From NCBI GenBank assembly GCA_965247225.1, contig CBDFGT010000038.1:1-48556 (forward strand): a stretch of 48,556 nt of DNA. The letters run 5' to 3'. Numbering within the stretch: position 1 is the first letter of the stretch; each line of letters starts with the position of its first letter. This DNA is from CBDFGT01 sp965247225. GTDB taxonomy: Bacteria > Pseudomonadota > Alphaproteobacteria > Rhizobiales > Rhizobiaceae. Of this stretch, positions 1-7,608 are shown in pieces. The notes beneath the pieces are model-generated. The model made no database searches, was not told the DNA's origin, and worked only from the letters and a program-made list of their open reading frames with translations. A program made the translations under genes and the position numbers.

Positions 1-1034
1 GGGTGGTGCCGACAGGCATTGCGCATGGAACCGTGACACTGGTCATCGACGGCAAGCCCTTCGAGGTGACGACCCTGCGCCGCGACGTGGCAACGGACGG
101 GCGGCATGCCGAGGTGGCTTTCAGCGCGGACTGGCAGGAGGATGCAGAGCGGCGGGATTTTACCATCAATGCACTTTACGCCACACAAAGCGGCGCAGTG
201 ATCGATCCGGTCGGCGGGCTTGCCGATCTCGATCCGCCGGAGATCCGCTTCATCGGCGATGCGGCTGCGCGTATTGCGGAGGATTACCTGCGGATTTTGC
301 GATTCTTCCGGTTCTTTGCCCATTATGGCCGCGGCAGGCCGGATGCTGCGGCCTTGCGGGCCTGCGCACGGGCGAAAGACCGGCTTTCCACGCTGTCTGC
401 CGAACGGGTCTGGTCGGAGCTGAAAAAGCTGCTGTCGGCAGCCGATCCGGGACGCGCCCTTTTGTGGATGCGGCAGGCCGGTGTGTTGACGCAAATCCTG
501 CCGGAGACGGAAAAATGGGGCATTGATCTCATCCCCGGTCTCATTGAAACCGGGGCGGCCCTTGGCTGGGAGAAGGATCCCATGCTGCGGCTGGCTGCCA
601 TCCTGCCGGATGACCGGGAGCGGCTGCGGGCGCTGGCCTTGCGGCTGCGTCTTTCCGGCAGTGAGGCAAAGGTGCTGGATGACTGGGCGGCAAGTCCCTT
701 AATTCCTGAAAAGGCAGCGGACATTGCCTTTGACCGGATGCTCTATGAGTTCGGTGCTTCCGGCCTGATCTTCCGGCTGAAACTGGCGCTTTCCCATGTG
801 CGGCCAGCGGCGAGCCATGACACCGCATCCATGGAGAAATCGGCGATGCTGGCCAAGCTTCTGGCGCGTGCAGAAAAATGGGAAAAGCCTGTATTCCCGG
901 TTTCCGGCAAGGATCTGATCGACAAGGGCTTTCAGCCCGGCCCGGACATGGGCGCAACATTGGCCCGGCTGGAAAAGCACTGGGTGGCAATGAACTTCAT
1001 TCCGGACAGGGAGCAATTGCTGTCGGGGTTGTGA
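1..1034 (+). CDS. cca: CCA tRNA nucleotidyltransferase, 5' end outside window
   Basis: Adds or repairs the 3'-terminal CCA of tRNAs from CTP and ATP in the cytoplasm. The frame is already open at the window edge, so the N-terminus is missing; the roughly 340 residues present compare with about 410-420 for the family. The missing part holds the nucleotide-binding GG motif and probably the metal-binding DxD. Visible class II signatures are RRDFTINALY (about residue 51 of the visible part), the following DPVGG loop, and RILRFFRFFAHYG, the conserved Arg/Phe helix that starts the RNA-binding half. The C-terminal half is helical. The gene converges on hemF with a 32-base gap. Family is certain; CCA-adding rather than poly(A)-adding activity is inferred from length and lineage. 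Confidence 0.9.
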   Translation, partial: VVPTGIAHGTVTLVIDGKPFEVTTLRRDVATDGRHAEVAFSADWQEDAERRDFTINALYATQSGAVIDPVGGLADLDPPEIRFIGDAAARIAEDYLRILRFFRFFAHYGRGRPDAAALRACARAKDRLSTLSAERVWSELKKLLSAADPGRALLWMRQAGVLTQILPETEKWGIDLIPGLIETGAALGWEKDPMLRLAAILPDDRERLRALALRLRLSGSEAKVLDDWAASPLIPEKAADIAFDRMLYEFGASGLIFRLKLALSHVRPAASHDTASMEKSAMLAKLLARAEKWEKPVFPVSGKDLIDKGFQPGPDMGATLARLEKHWVAMNFIPDREQLLSGL

Positions 1035-1066
1035 GTTTGGCATCGACCTTTGTTGAGGCCGCCGCC

Positions 1067-1981
1067 CTACGGCCACCTGACCACAGGTGGAAGCGAAGAC
1101 AGGATACTGTCGACATTGCCGCCGGTTTTCAGGCCGAAAATCGTACCGCGATCATAGAGCAGGTTGAATTCCACATAGCGGCCACGGCGCACCAGCTGTT
1201 CATCGCGGTCTTCCACGCTCCAGGTCTTGTTGAAATTGTTGCGCACCAGCTTGGGATAGACCATGGCAAAGGCGCGCCCGACATCGCGGGTGAAGGCAAA
1301 ATCGGCGTCCCAGCCGCCTTTTTCGGCATCTGTATGCAGCCAGTCAAAGAAAATGCCGCCGGTGCCGCGCGGCTCGTTGCGGTGTTTCAGATAGAAATAG
1401 TCATCGCACCAGGTTTTGTATCTGGCATAATCGGCCACCGGCGCGTGCCGGGTGCAGGTGATCTCCATGGCGCGATGGAACAGTTGCGTGTCCGGGTCTT
1501 CCTGCGTGCGGCGGCTTTCCAGAACCGGGGTCAGATCCGCGCCACCGCCAAACCAGTGGCTGGTGGTCACCACCATGCGGGTGTTCATATGCACGGCTGG
1601 AACATTGGGATTGACCGGATGGGCAATCAGCGAAATGCCGGAGGCCCAGAAGCGCGGGTCTTCCTCGGCTCCGGGAATCTGGCCGCGAAATTCCGGCGAG
1701 AATTCGCCATAGACTGTCGATGTGTGGACGCCGACTTTCTCGAACACCCGGCCTTCCATCATCGACATGCGGCCACCGCCGCCTTCGCCATTGTCGCGCT
1801 TCCAGTCCCTGGCCACAAACCGGCCGGGTTCAAGATCGGAAAACGGGCCGGTCAGCTCATCTTCCAGCGTTTCAAAGGCCGCGCAGATCGTATCGCGCAA
1901 TGTAGCGAACCAAGACTGTGCTGCCAGCATGCGGTCTTCGATATCCTCTGGAAGGCCCTTTGGCAGATCCGGTCTTTGCAT
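1067..1981 (-). CDS. hemF: oxygen-dependent coproporphyrinogen-III oxidase
   Basis: Catalyses the aerobic oxidative decarboxylation of coproporphyrinogen III to protoporphyrinogen IX in haem synthesis, in the cytosol. The 304-residue product has full family length. Recognisable blocks are GGGGRMSMMEGRVFEKVGV near residue 66, the substrate-site stretch VPAVHMNTRMV, GGGADLTP, and the signature WCDDYFYLKHR followed by EPRGTGGIFFD. The C-terminal RGRYVEFNLLYDRGTIFGL is also typical. It is transcribed divergently from the small gene at 2193. A weak promoter-like pair, CTGACA and TATAAG with a 15-base spacer, lies on the minus strand near 2045-2072 but cannot be confirmed by eye. No O2-independent hemN is visible here. 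Confidence 0.97.
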   Translation of the reverse strand: MQRPDLPKGLPEDIEDRMLAAQSWFATLRDTICAAFETLEDELTGPFSDLEPGRFVARDWKRDNGEGGGGRMSMMEGRVFEKVGVHTSTVYGEFSPEFRGQIPGAEEDPRFWASGISLIAHPVNPNVPAVHMNTRMVVTTSHWFGGGADLTPVLESRRTQEDPDTQLFHRAMEITCTRHAPVADYARYKTWCDDYFYLKHRNEPRGTGGIFFDWLHTDAEKGGWDADFAFTRDVGRAFAMVYPKLVRNNFNKTWSVEDRDEQLVRRGRYVEFNLLYDRGTIFGLKTGGNVDSILSSLPPVVRWP

Positions 1982-2192
1982 CGTTTTTGCGTCCTGTCTT
2001 TCATGCGGCTTTGCGCGCGTCCGCGATTCGCAGCAGCACAGTCCTTATATTAGGGGAGGTTGCATGTCAGGGGAAGCCAGCGCCAGTCCCCCGTACCCAT
2101 GCAAATCCTTGACTCTGAGGGTTGTCCACGCCACATTGTGCTCACAGGCGCATATTTTACGGACAAGGGTCAAAACTGGCGAGGGCAGCAGC

Positions 2193-2450
2193 ATGGCACG
2201 TGTACCGGGTCCGCCACCGCTCGGCGGACTGAAACAGCAGATTGCCAAATACCGCGATGGCAAGGGCGAACGCACCGGCCATTTCGTGCGTCAAACCTAT
2301 TGCCTGAACCGCGATGAAGCCCGGGCGAAGGCCCGCGAATGGTTTGACCATTACCCCAAGGCTGCCTACTGGACCGAAGTGGAAAGCTGGCGGCCATTGC
2401 CCGGCGACGAAATCGAATTCACCATGCGCCGCCTGCCCAGCGCCGATTGA
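2193..2450 (+). CDS. small conserved hypothetical protein (85 aa)
   Basis: An 85-residue soluble protein that I do not recognise by function. It begins MARVPGPPPLGGLK, has a basic, aromatic-rich middle (HFVRQTYCLNRDEARAKAREWFDHYPK) and ends LPGDEIEFTMRRLPSAD. Start choice: the ATG at 2193 follows a purine-rich GAGGGCAGCAGC. The longer open frame upstream reads through hemF on the other strand and has no coding look. The pattern, with many Trp/Tyr/Arg and no membrane segment or signal, suggests a small globular or nucleic-acid-binding protein, but that is only an impression. It is divergent from hemF and followed directly by the vapBC operator. Confidence 0.7.
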   Translation: MARVPGPPPLGGLKQQIAKYRDGKGERTGHFVRQTYCLNRDEARAKAREWFDHYPKAAYWTEVESWRPLPGDEIEFTMRRLPSAD

Positions 2451-2456
2451 GATAAG

Positions 2457-2485
2457 GGATATCCTTGTTCGTTTTGAGGATATCC
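2457..2485 (+). promoter_or_regulatory. paired palindromic operator upstream of vapBC
   Basis: Two identical 8-bp palindromes, GGATATCC, lie at 2457-2464 and 2478-2485. Their centres are 21 bp apart, two turns of the helix. They sit 36-64 bases before the antitoxin start, where VapB-type proteins bind to autorepress their operon. The operator role is inferred from position and symmetry. Confidence 0.55.
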
Positions 2486-2520
2486 TGTAGAATTGCTCTC
2501 GCATAACAGGAGCCCGCAGC

Positions 2521-2769
2521 ATGGCACTTTACATCAAGGATGAAACTGTTGATGCGCTGGCCGAGCGCTACCAGGCAGCCATCAAAGCCAAAACCAAGAC
2601 GGAAGCCGTGCGCCAGGCTTTGGAAAAGGCTTTGGAAGTGGACGGGCGAGGGGACGATTATGTCGAACGCGCGGTTGCGTGGGCCAGGGATTTTAATGCC
2701 AGAACCAGGCATAATGAAATTGCGTATGACGAAAAGGCATTCATTGACAGTCTTTACGAGGATGACTGA
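2521..2769 (+). CDS. vapB: VapB-family antitoxin
   Basis: An 82-residue antitoxin of a type II toxin-antitoxin module, expected to bind DNA with its N-terminus and block the VapC toxin with its C-terminus. The N-terminal MALYIKDETVDALAERYQ followed by KTKTEAVRQALEKAL is the usual beta strand plus helix-turn-helix of the short Rv0623/PSK-type VapB group. The acidic, less ordered tail (EIAYDEKAFIDSLYEDD) fits the toxin-binding part. AGGAG at 2508-2512 sets the ATG at 2521. The stop overlaps the start of vapC by one base (TGATG), so the two are translationally coupled. A paired palindrome upstream is the probable autoregulatory operator. Confidence 0.88.
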   Translation: MALYIKDETVDALAERYQAAIKAKTKTEAVRQALEKALEVDGRGDDYVERAVAWARDFNARTRHNEIAYDEKAFIDSLYEDD

Positions 2770-3164
2770 TGTTTATCGATTCCTCTGCCATCGTTGCGGT
2801 CATGACTTTGGAAGACGATGCCGTCATGCTTCTGGAGCACATGATGCATGCCAGGAGCAAGATGATCAATGCGGCTGTATTTTGGGAAGTCACCGTTAAT
2901 CTGGCCAAAAAACGCCGTCTGACGATCAATGAGGCCAAGCAGGAGTTAGGTGATTTTCTCACCAAATTTGACATAGACATCGTTGCCATTCCGCCGGAAG
3001 CAGGCTTTGTCGCTGTTGATGCCTATGACCGGTTCGGCAAGGGGCGTCATCCGGCGGCGCTCAATTTCGGCGATTGCCTGTCCTATGCCTGTGCAAAGGT
3101 TACGAAACAGCCGCTGCTGTTCAAGGGCGATGATTTTACGCTGACGGATGCAGTCGTGGTGTAG
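2769..3164 (+). CDS. vapC: VapC-family PIN-domain toxin
   Basis: A 131-residue PIN-domain ribonuclease, the toxin of the module. Known VapC enzymes cut tRNA or rRNA in a Mg2+-dependent way; the target of this one is unknown. Acidic residues expected at the active site are visible: the Asp in MFIDSSAIVAV, the Glu in AAVFWEVTVNL, and the Asp in LNFGDCLSYACAK, followed by FKGDDF. Length and motif spacing are normal and there is no frame damage, so the toxin should be active. It follows vapB with a one-base overlap and converges on trmL with a 5-base gap. Confidence 0.9.
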   Translation: MFIDSSAIVAVMTLEDDAVMLLEHMMHARSKMINAAVFWEVTVNLAKKRRLTINEAKQELGDFLTKFDIDIVAIPPEAGFVAVDAYDRFGKGRHPAALNFGDCLSYACAKVTKQPLLFKGDDFTLTDAVVV

Positions 3165-3169
3165 TCCCG

Positions 3170-3637
3170 TCAGGCTTTCAGCCCCACCTGCCTGATGGCC
3201 TCGCCGGTGACCATGGCGACCGATACGGAAATGTTGAGCGAGCGCATGCCATTGGCCATGGGAATGCGGATACGGCCTTCGCAGGCCTCGTGCACCCCGT
3301 CCGGCACCCCGGCGCTTTCGCGGCCAAACAGCAGGATATCTCCCTCTTCAAAGCCGAAACCCAGATAGGGCCGGGCGGCTTTTGTGGTGGCCAGCACCAG
3401 CCGTCGCCCTTGCGATATACGCCAGTTGTTGAATGCGTCCCAATTGTCGTGCCGGGTGATGGAAACGGCGTTGATATAGTCCATGGCCGAGCGTTTGAGA
3501 TTGCGGTCCGATATGTCAAAGCCGGCAGGCAGGATGATATCCACGGCCAGATCCAGGCAGGCGGCAAGGCGTAATATGGCCCCGGTATTGCCCGGAATAT
3601 CCGGCTGATAGAGCGCTATTCTGAGTTTTCCCGGCAT
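3170..3637 (-). CDS. trmL: tRNA (cytidine/uridine-2'-O-)-methyltransferase TrmL
   Basis: A SPOUT-class methyltransferase that 2'-O-methylates the wobble nucleotide 34 of certain leucine tRNAs, using SAM. The 155-residue length is normal for this minimal, knotted family. Seen: the N-terminal RIALYQPDIPGNTGAILRLA (motif 1, with the conserved N-T-G), LFGRESAGVPD (motif 2) and IPMANGMRSLNISVSVAMV (motif 3 of the knot). It is transcribed toward vapBC and away from the ABC transporter. In related genomes trmL often lies near petABC, so its place here fits an ancestral block that has taken insertions. Confidence 0.95.
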   Translation of the reverse strand: MPGKLRIALYQPDIPGNTGAILRLAACLDLAVDIILPAGFDISDRNLKRSAMDYINAVSITRHDNWDAFNNWRISQGRRLVLATTKAARPYLGFGFEEGDILLFGRESAGVPDGVHEACEGRIRIPMANGMRSLNISVSVAMVTGEAIRQVGLKA

Positions 3638-4013
3638 ATTTTCCCCAAAGAACGGTCACCACCGTCTAAACCGGCTGTGCTGATTTCGCAACAGTTTATG
3701 CCGCGATGGGGATGATTGCCGCTTTTTTGTCCGCGACAATCTGGCCAACTCATCGAATCGTGGTTAATACTGCAGCATCTTCAACACGAACCTGACGGAG
3801 GCTGGAATGATTTCTTTTACCATGACACGCCGACCGGCTGCGGCATCCCTGCCGAAGCACTGACAGGTTTTCGCTTCCCGAACTATCCGATTGCGAAACG
3901 CCTGTTGCGTCCCTGATGGGTTCGTTGTCGCGTTGTTGCGTTCCCATTCTCATTTTCCCCATTGACCGGAAGCGGGCAAGGCCCCTTCTGGCTCCATTCC
4001 TGAGGAGACCGCC
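3638..4013. other. 376-base divergent intergenic region between trmL and ABC transporter
   Basis: This gap separates the divergent trmL and ABC genes and must hold both promoters; I cannot pick a convincing sigma-70 pair by eye. Its main content is the 18-codon open frame at 3807-3863. A 66-codon frame across 3716-3916 lacks a ribosome site and looks like chance. Confidence 0.5.
3807..3863 (+). CDS. possible 18-codon leader peptide upstream of ABC exporter
   Basis: A short frame MISFTMTRRPAAASLPKH starts at an ATG preceded by CGGAGGCTGGA, a good Shine-Dalgarno at normal spacing. It ends 150 bases before the ABC transporter, which has its own site (GAGGAGACCGCC). The position and strong ribosome site suggest a leader peptide or small protein. 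No family is recognised and the frame is short enough to be chance. Confidence 0.3.
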   Translation: MISFTMTRRPAAASLPKH

Positions 4014-5888
4014 ATGTTTGGCTGGTTTGAAAAACGTATTGATCCGTTTCCGCTGGAGGAAGCGACACGGCCGCCTTTGAAACTGGTTGCATTCTGCTTC
4101 CATTATTCAAAGCCTGCTGTTCCATGGCTGATCCTGATGGCGGTTCTGACCGGCATGATCGGTGTTGCCGAAGTGATGCTGTTCAGCTTCATGGGTAATG
4201 TTGTCGACTGGCTGGGCAAGGCTGACCGCGCCCTGTTTCTGGACCAGGAAATGTGGAAACTGGTGGCGATGAGCCTCTTTGTGCTCATTTTCCTGCCGCT
4301 TCTGGTGTTTGCGCAGGCCACGATCATCCATCAGGTGCTGCTGGGCAACCATGCCAATGTGGCACGCTGGATGATGCACCGGTATCTGCTGCGCCAGAGC
4401 GTTGGCTTCTATGCCAATGAATTTGCCGGGCGGGTGTCAACCAAAGTGATGCAGACGGCACTGGCCGTGCGCGAGGTCATGATGAAGGTTCTGGACGTTT
4501 TCGTCTATGTTATCAGTTACTTCGTGTCCATGCTGTTCATCATCGGCTCGGCGGACTGGCGTCTTCTCCTGCCCATGCTTGTCTGGCTGGCGATCTATTG
4601 CACGATCCTGTATTTCTTTGTGCCGCAGATGCGCCGTGCTTCCGAGGAACAGGCGGATGCGCGCTCGCTGATGACGGGCCGGATTGTGGACAGCTACACC
4701 AATATCACCACGGTCAAGCTGTTTTCCCATGCCGGGCGCGAGGAAGTCTATGCCAGGGAAGGCATGGCCGGGTTCCTGCAAACCGTCCACAGCCAGATGC
4801 GGCTGGTGACGGTCAATTTCTCGGCGATCTATTTCAACAACTGCCTGGTGATGTTCAATATTTCGGCCCTGTCGATCTATCTGTGGCTCAATGGTGCCGT
4901 CTCCGTCGGCTCGATTGCCATTGCGATTTCACTGGCGCTGCGCATCAATGGCATGTCACAATGGATCATGTGGGAAGTCTCGGCGCTGTTTGAAAATGTC
5001 GGCACGGTCTATGATGGCATGTCGCTGTTTGAAAAGCCGCAGGACGTGGCCGACCAGCCCGGTGCCATTGCCTTTACGGCCCGCAAGGGCGGTATCGAAT
5101 ATGACAGGATCCGCTTCCATTATGGCAAGACGCAAGGCGTGATCGAGGATTTTTCCCTGTCGATTGCACCGGGTGAAAAGATCGGCCTTGTCGGGCGTTC
5201 GGGTGCGGGCAAGACCACGCTGATGAATGTGCTGTTGCGGTTCTATGACATTGAATCCGGAACCATCCGGATCGACGGACAGGACATCAGGGACGTCAGT
5301 CAGGACAGTCTGCGCGGCAATATCGGGGTGGTGACCCAGGATACGTCGCTCTTGCACCGCTCCATTCGCGACAATATCGCCTATGGGCGGCCTTCTGCCA
5401 CGGATGAGGAAATCATTCTGGCGGCCAAACGGGCGAATGCCTGGGAATTTATCCAGAGCCTTGAGGACCAGAAGGGTCGCAGGGGGCTGGATGCCCAGAC
5501 AGGCGAACGCGGGGTGAAACTGTCCGGCGGCCAGCGGCAGCGCATTGCCATTGCCCGGGTGTTCCTGAAAGATGCGCCGATCCTCATTCTGGACGAGGCG
5601 ACATCGGCGCTCGATTCCGAAGTGGAAGCGGCCATCCAGGAAAACCTGTTTGACCTGATGGAGGGCAAGACGGTGATTGCCATTGCCCACCGTCTGTCAA
5701 CGCTGACGGAAATGGACCGGCTGATCGTGCTGGACAAGGGCCAGATCGTGGAAACCGGCACGCACGGGGAACTGGTGGCCAAGGGTGGGCTCTATGCCGA
5801 TCTGTGGTCGCGGCAATCGGGCGGGTTCATTGATGATGCCGCGCTGAACGGTCCGGACCAGCCGGACCGGGGCGAAGCCGCGGAATAG
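4014..5888 (+). CDS. ABC half-exporter, fused permease and ATPase (first paralogue)
   Basis: A 624-residue type IV ABC half-transporter, an inner-membrane exporter of unknown substrate that must pair as a homo- or heterodimer. The N-terminal part has about six membrane segments (first near residues 37-60). The C-terminal ATPase has Walker A GRSGAGKT at 394-401, LSGGQ at about 503, Walker B ILILDEATSALD at about 522-533 and the switch His in AIAHRLS near 558; all catalytic residues are present. The start follows GAGGAGACCGCC. A second paralogue lies at 8780, with matching N-termini (INPF/IDPF plus KLVAFCFHY versus YSFVWHYV) and identical stretches around the signature, so the two may form a heterodimer split by an insertion. 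An intrinsic terminator follows the stop. Confidence 0.95.
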   Translation: MFGWFEKRIDPFPLEEATRPPLKLVAFCFHYSKPAVPWLILMAVLTGMIGVAEVMLFSFMGNVVDWLGKADRALFLDQEMWKLVAMSLFVLIFLPLLVFAQATIIHQVLLGNHANVARWMMHRYLLRQSVGFYANEFAGRVSTKVMQTALAVREVMMKVLDVFVYVISYFVSMLFIIGSADWRLLLPMLVWLAIYCTILYFFVPQMRRASEEQADARSLMTGRIVDSYTNITTVKLFSHAGREEVYAREGMAGFLQTVHSQMRLVTVNFSAIYFNNCLVMFNISALSIYLWLNGAVSVGSIAIAISLALRINGMSQWIMWEVSALFENVGTVYDGMSLFEKPQDVADQPGAIAFTARKGGIEYDRIRFHYGKTQGVIEDFSLSIAPGEKIGLVGRSGAGKTTLMNVLLRFYDIESGTIRIDGQDIRDVSQDSLRGNIGVVTQDTSLLHRSIRDNIAYGRPSATDEEIILAAKRANAWEFIQSLEDQKGRRGLDAQTGERGVKLSGGQRQRIAIARVFLKDAPILILDEATSALDSEVEAAIQENLFDLMEGKTVIAIAHRLSTLTEMDRLIVLDKGQIVETGTHGELVAKGGLYADLWSRQSGGFIDDAALNGPDQPDRGEAAE

Positions 5889-5894
5889 CAGGAC

Positions 5895-5923
5895 AAGGGC
5901 GGGACGCAGGTTCCGCCCTTTTT
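5895..5923 (+). terminator. intrinsic terminator after ABC transporter
   Basis: Stem AAGGGCGG (5895-5902) pairs perfectly with CCGCCCTT (5913-5920) across a 10-base loop and runs into T's. It lies 6 bases after the stop codon. It marks the end of the first transporter unit and the left border of the accessory block. Confidence 0.9.
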
Positions 5924-6097
5924 ATATGGTGGCTGTCATGTAGGCTGCTGAACAACCAGTATTCTGGCAAAGAGAGAGGATTTGGAGGAGAATTGGTTCG
6001 GTCTTCAATACCAGAAATTGATAATAATAATCAAATATTTGCAACGACATTACCAATATTTTATGGTGCTTAAAGTCTGCGATTTTTACTGAAATAC

Positions 6098-6952
6098 TTA
6101 TTCGGTGAAACCGTTCAAATGTGCTAAACGTTCCGTAACTTCGATGCGGAAATTCGTTCGCAGTTCCTTCATCTCAGTTCTGTCAAGTCTCCGCCCTATC
6201 AGTTCAGCAGACTTGGCTAAGAGCTTGCCGTCAAACTCTGATGGTACACCGCGATCTTTTTCCCAGAACGCTTGGATCGCTATGAGATCGGCGTCCTGTA
6301 AATCAGCTACGAAGGTTTTCGCACAAACCTGCAATTGACCTGTTGTGTCAAGACCAACTCGCCTTTCAACTTCTTCGGCAGGAGGCAAGGCATTTACGGC
6401 TATATTTGCTTGTCCTCTCACGGTGAGAAACTTTTGAACAGTTTGTTTATCCCACTCGGATGTTGTATCTGCCTCTTGTCTTAGAGTCGGAGATTGCGAA
6501 CCTCTCGCCGGGTGTATGCCAAGTAGGTGAACTCTAACGCCATAGTTCTGCGCAATTTGCACGCCGATACGGACATCTTCATCTCCAGACAATAGCACTG
6601 CCTCTGATATCGATTTCTGTCTAGCGAGTTCAATTAAATCGGTTACGATTAGAGAGTCGACTCCCTTCTGCTGCCCTTGGCCGTTTATGAAGCCCAGCCG
6701 AAGTTTAATGTCATCCAGATCTGCAATAGCCGCTTGGTCTGCACTCATAGCAGATCCAGATCTTACACCATCATACCAGTAGATTCTGAGAAGCGACGCT
6801 TCAGCAGCTTTGCGTAGGGAGAAAGCTTTCAACTCTTCGATAACAGATCTTGCTAATAGTGAAAGGTCAGCCCTTGCAACTTTGCTGCCGGTCAAAGCTG
6901 TGCTACCTTGAGCATACAGATAACCGACGTCAACGAAGATTGCACAGCGCAC
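6098..6952 (-). CDS. NYN-domain (PIN-like) nuclease family protein
   Basis: About 285-291 residues. The N-terminal half is a NYN/LabA-type PIN-like domain: CAIFVDVGYLYAQG (first acidic residue of the site), GVDSLIVTDLIELA (second) and LLSGDEDVRIGVQIAQ followed by GVRVHLLGI (third acidic cluster in the SGDED loop). This fold is linked to RNA cleavage, but no substrate can be named. The C-terminal third (from about residue 200) is helical and unrecognised. The frame is open to a TTG at 6973; the GTG at 6952 (or TTG at 6955) is better because GGAGTGGGGG lies just upstream. Base use is more AT-rich than the neighbours. A strong hairpin and a promoter-like pair lie in its leader. It sits between the two ABC paralogues, which suggests acquisition. 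Confidence 0.8.
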   Translation of the reverse strand: MRCAIFVDVGYLYAQGSTALTGSKVARADLSLLARSVIEELKAFSLRKAAEASLLRIYWYDGVRSGSAMSADQAAIADLDDIKLRLGFINGQGQQKGVDSLIVTDLIELARQKSISEAVLLSGDEDVRIGVQIAQNYGVRVHLLGIHPARGSQSPTLRQEADTTSEWDKQTVQKFLTVRGQANIAVNALPPAEEVERRVGLDTTGQLQVCAKTFVADLQDADLIAIQAFWEKDRGVPSEFDGKLLAKSAELIGRRLDRTEMKELRTNFRIEVTERLAHLNGFTE

Positions 6953-6979
6953 CAATAGGAACCCCCACTCCAAAATAGC

Positions 6980-7001
6980 AAGGGCCCCCGCAGGAGCCCT
7001 T
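6980..7001 (-). promoter_or_regulatory. hairpin in the leader of the NYN gene
   Basis: On the minus strand AAGGGCTCC pairs with GGGGCCCTT (nine pairs, one G-U) around a TGCG tetraloop, followed by GCTATTTT. It ends only about 27 bases before the likely GTG start. It could be a terminator of an upstream remnant, an attenuator, or a structure cut by the NYN protein itself; the sequence alone does not decide. Confidence 0.55.
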
Positions 7002-7051
7002 TGTATGCCGACACGACTCTATTAGGTAATTGGTCGCAGCGGAATAAAGAA

Positions 7052-7080
7052 CATATGCACTACATGAATAAATATGTCAA
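7052..7080 (-). promoter_or_regulatory. sigma-70-like promoter for the NYN gene
   Basis: On the minus strand a perfect TTGACA (7075-7080) is followed after 17 bases by CATATG (7052-7057), or after 18 by TATGTT. It points at the NYN gene, about 100 bases upstream of its start. The -35 overlaps the stop codon of the small frame at 7077-7148. Confidence 0.5.
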
Positions 7081-7148
7081 GTGTTCGTTGGATTGGCGAC
7101 AACACGGCTGCGCTCATCGACTTTGATTTCCGCAATCCGGGCCTCCAT
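7077..7148 (-). other. 23-codon frame with perfect Shine-Dalgarno, probable gene remnant
   Basis: MEARIAEIKVDERSRVVANP plus three more residues is encoded directly behind AAGGAGG at ideal spacing. The start looks like the beginning of a coiled-coil protein that was cut short, so this is either a remnant of a truncated gene or a true micro-protein upstream of the NYN gene. The stretch 7149-7343 to its right shows nothing I can assign. Confidence 0.35.
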
Positions 7149-7343
7149 CGCTGCTCGCCTCCTTGGGCGTGATAGACTCTACTAAATTTTGGAGTGCGTT
7201 CAGTGTCTTAGGTGAGGGCTGTTTCACCAAAACCCCGAAGACTCATCAGAATGCAACACCCGTCTACTGGGTTTTCTCACACGGAATGGCACAAGGTCAT
7301 ACCCGAGCCCTACGGTAATGAATGGAAATCTCTTTTTCCACTA

Positions 7344-7608
7344 GGGCGTGTCTTGAGTTATGGATCGGAGCGTGGTTTGAGGGAAAATGGGTCAGTTTCA
7401 GGAGCAAAATCGCAGGAAGGGCCAACCCCTTTCAAGATTTTGCGACGCCAAAATGGACCATTTTCACCAAATCCTTCGGACGCGGCGTATTTTGCCGCTG
7501 AATGCGTTAAAAATGCTCGTGATACGTTGGGTATCACTTGCGCTTTTCGCCTGTTCAGCGACAAAATCCGTCTCGCGCCACGACCAATCTGTAACTGACG
7601 ACACGCCC
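7344..7608. mobile_element. 265-bp MITE with imperfect terminal inverted repeats, flanked by TA
   Basis: The left end reads GGGCGTGTCTTGAGTTATGG; the right end, reverse-complemented, reads GGGCGTGTCGTCAGTTACAG. The first nine bases match perfectly and the match continues in broken form for about 25. TA stands immediately outside both ends (7342-7343 and 7609-7610), as expected for a TA target duplication. No transposase is encoded, so the element is non-autonomous. The wider context, CTAG on one side and CTAA on the other, would fit a YTAR target. It lies in the 3' end of the denD-like gene, whose frame now runs through it. Confidence 0.8.

Noticed and set aside
878..2053. A 391-codon plus-strand frame across the cca end and hemF
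   Set aside because: It lies antisense to hemF, has no ribosome site or family likeness, and hemF is complete on the other strand.
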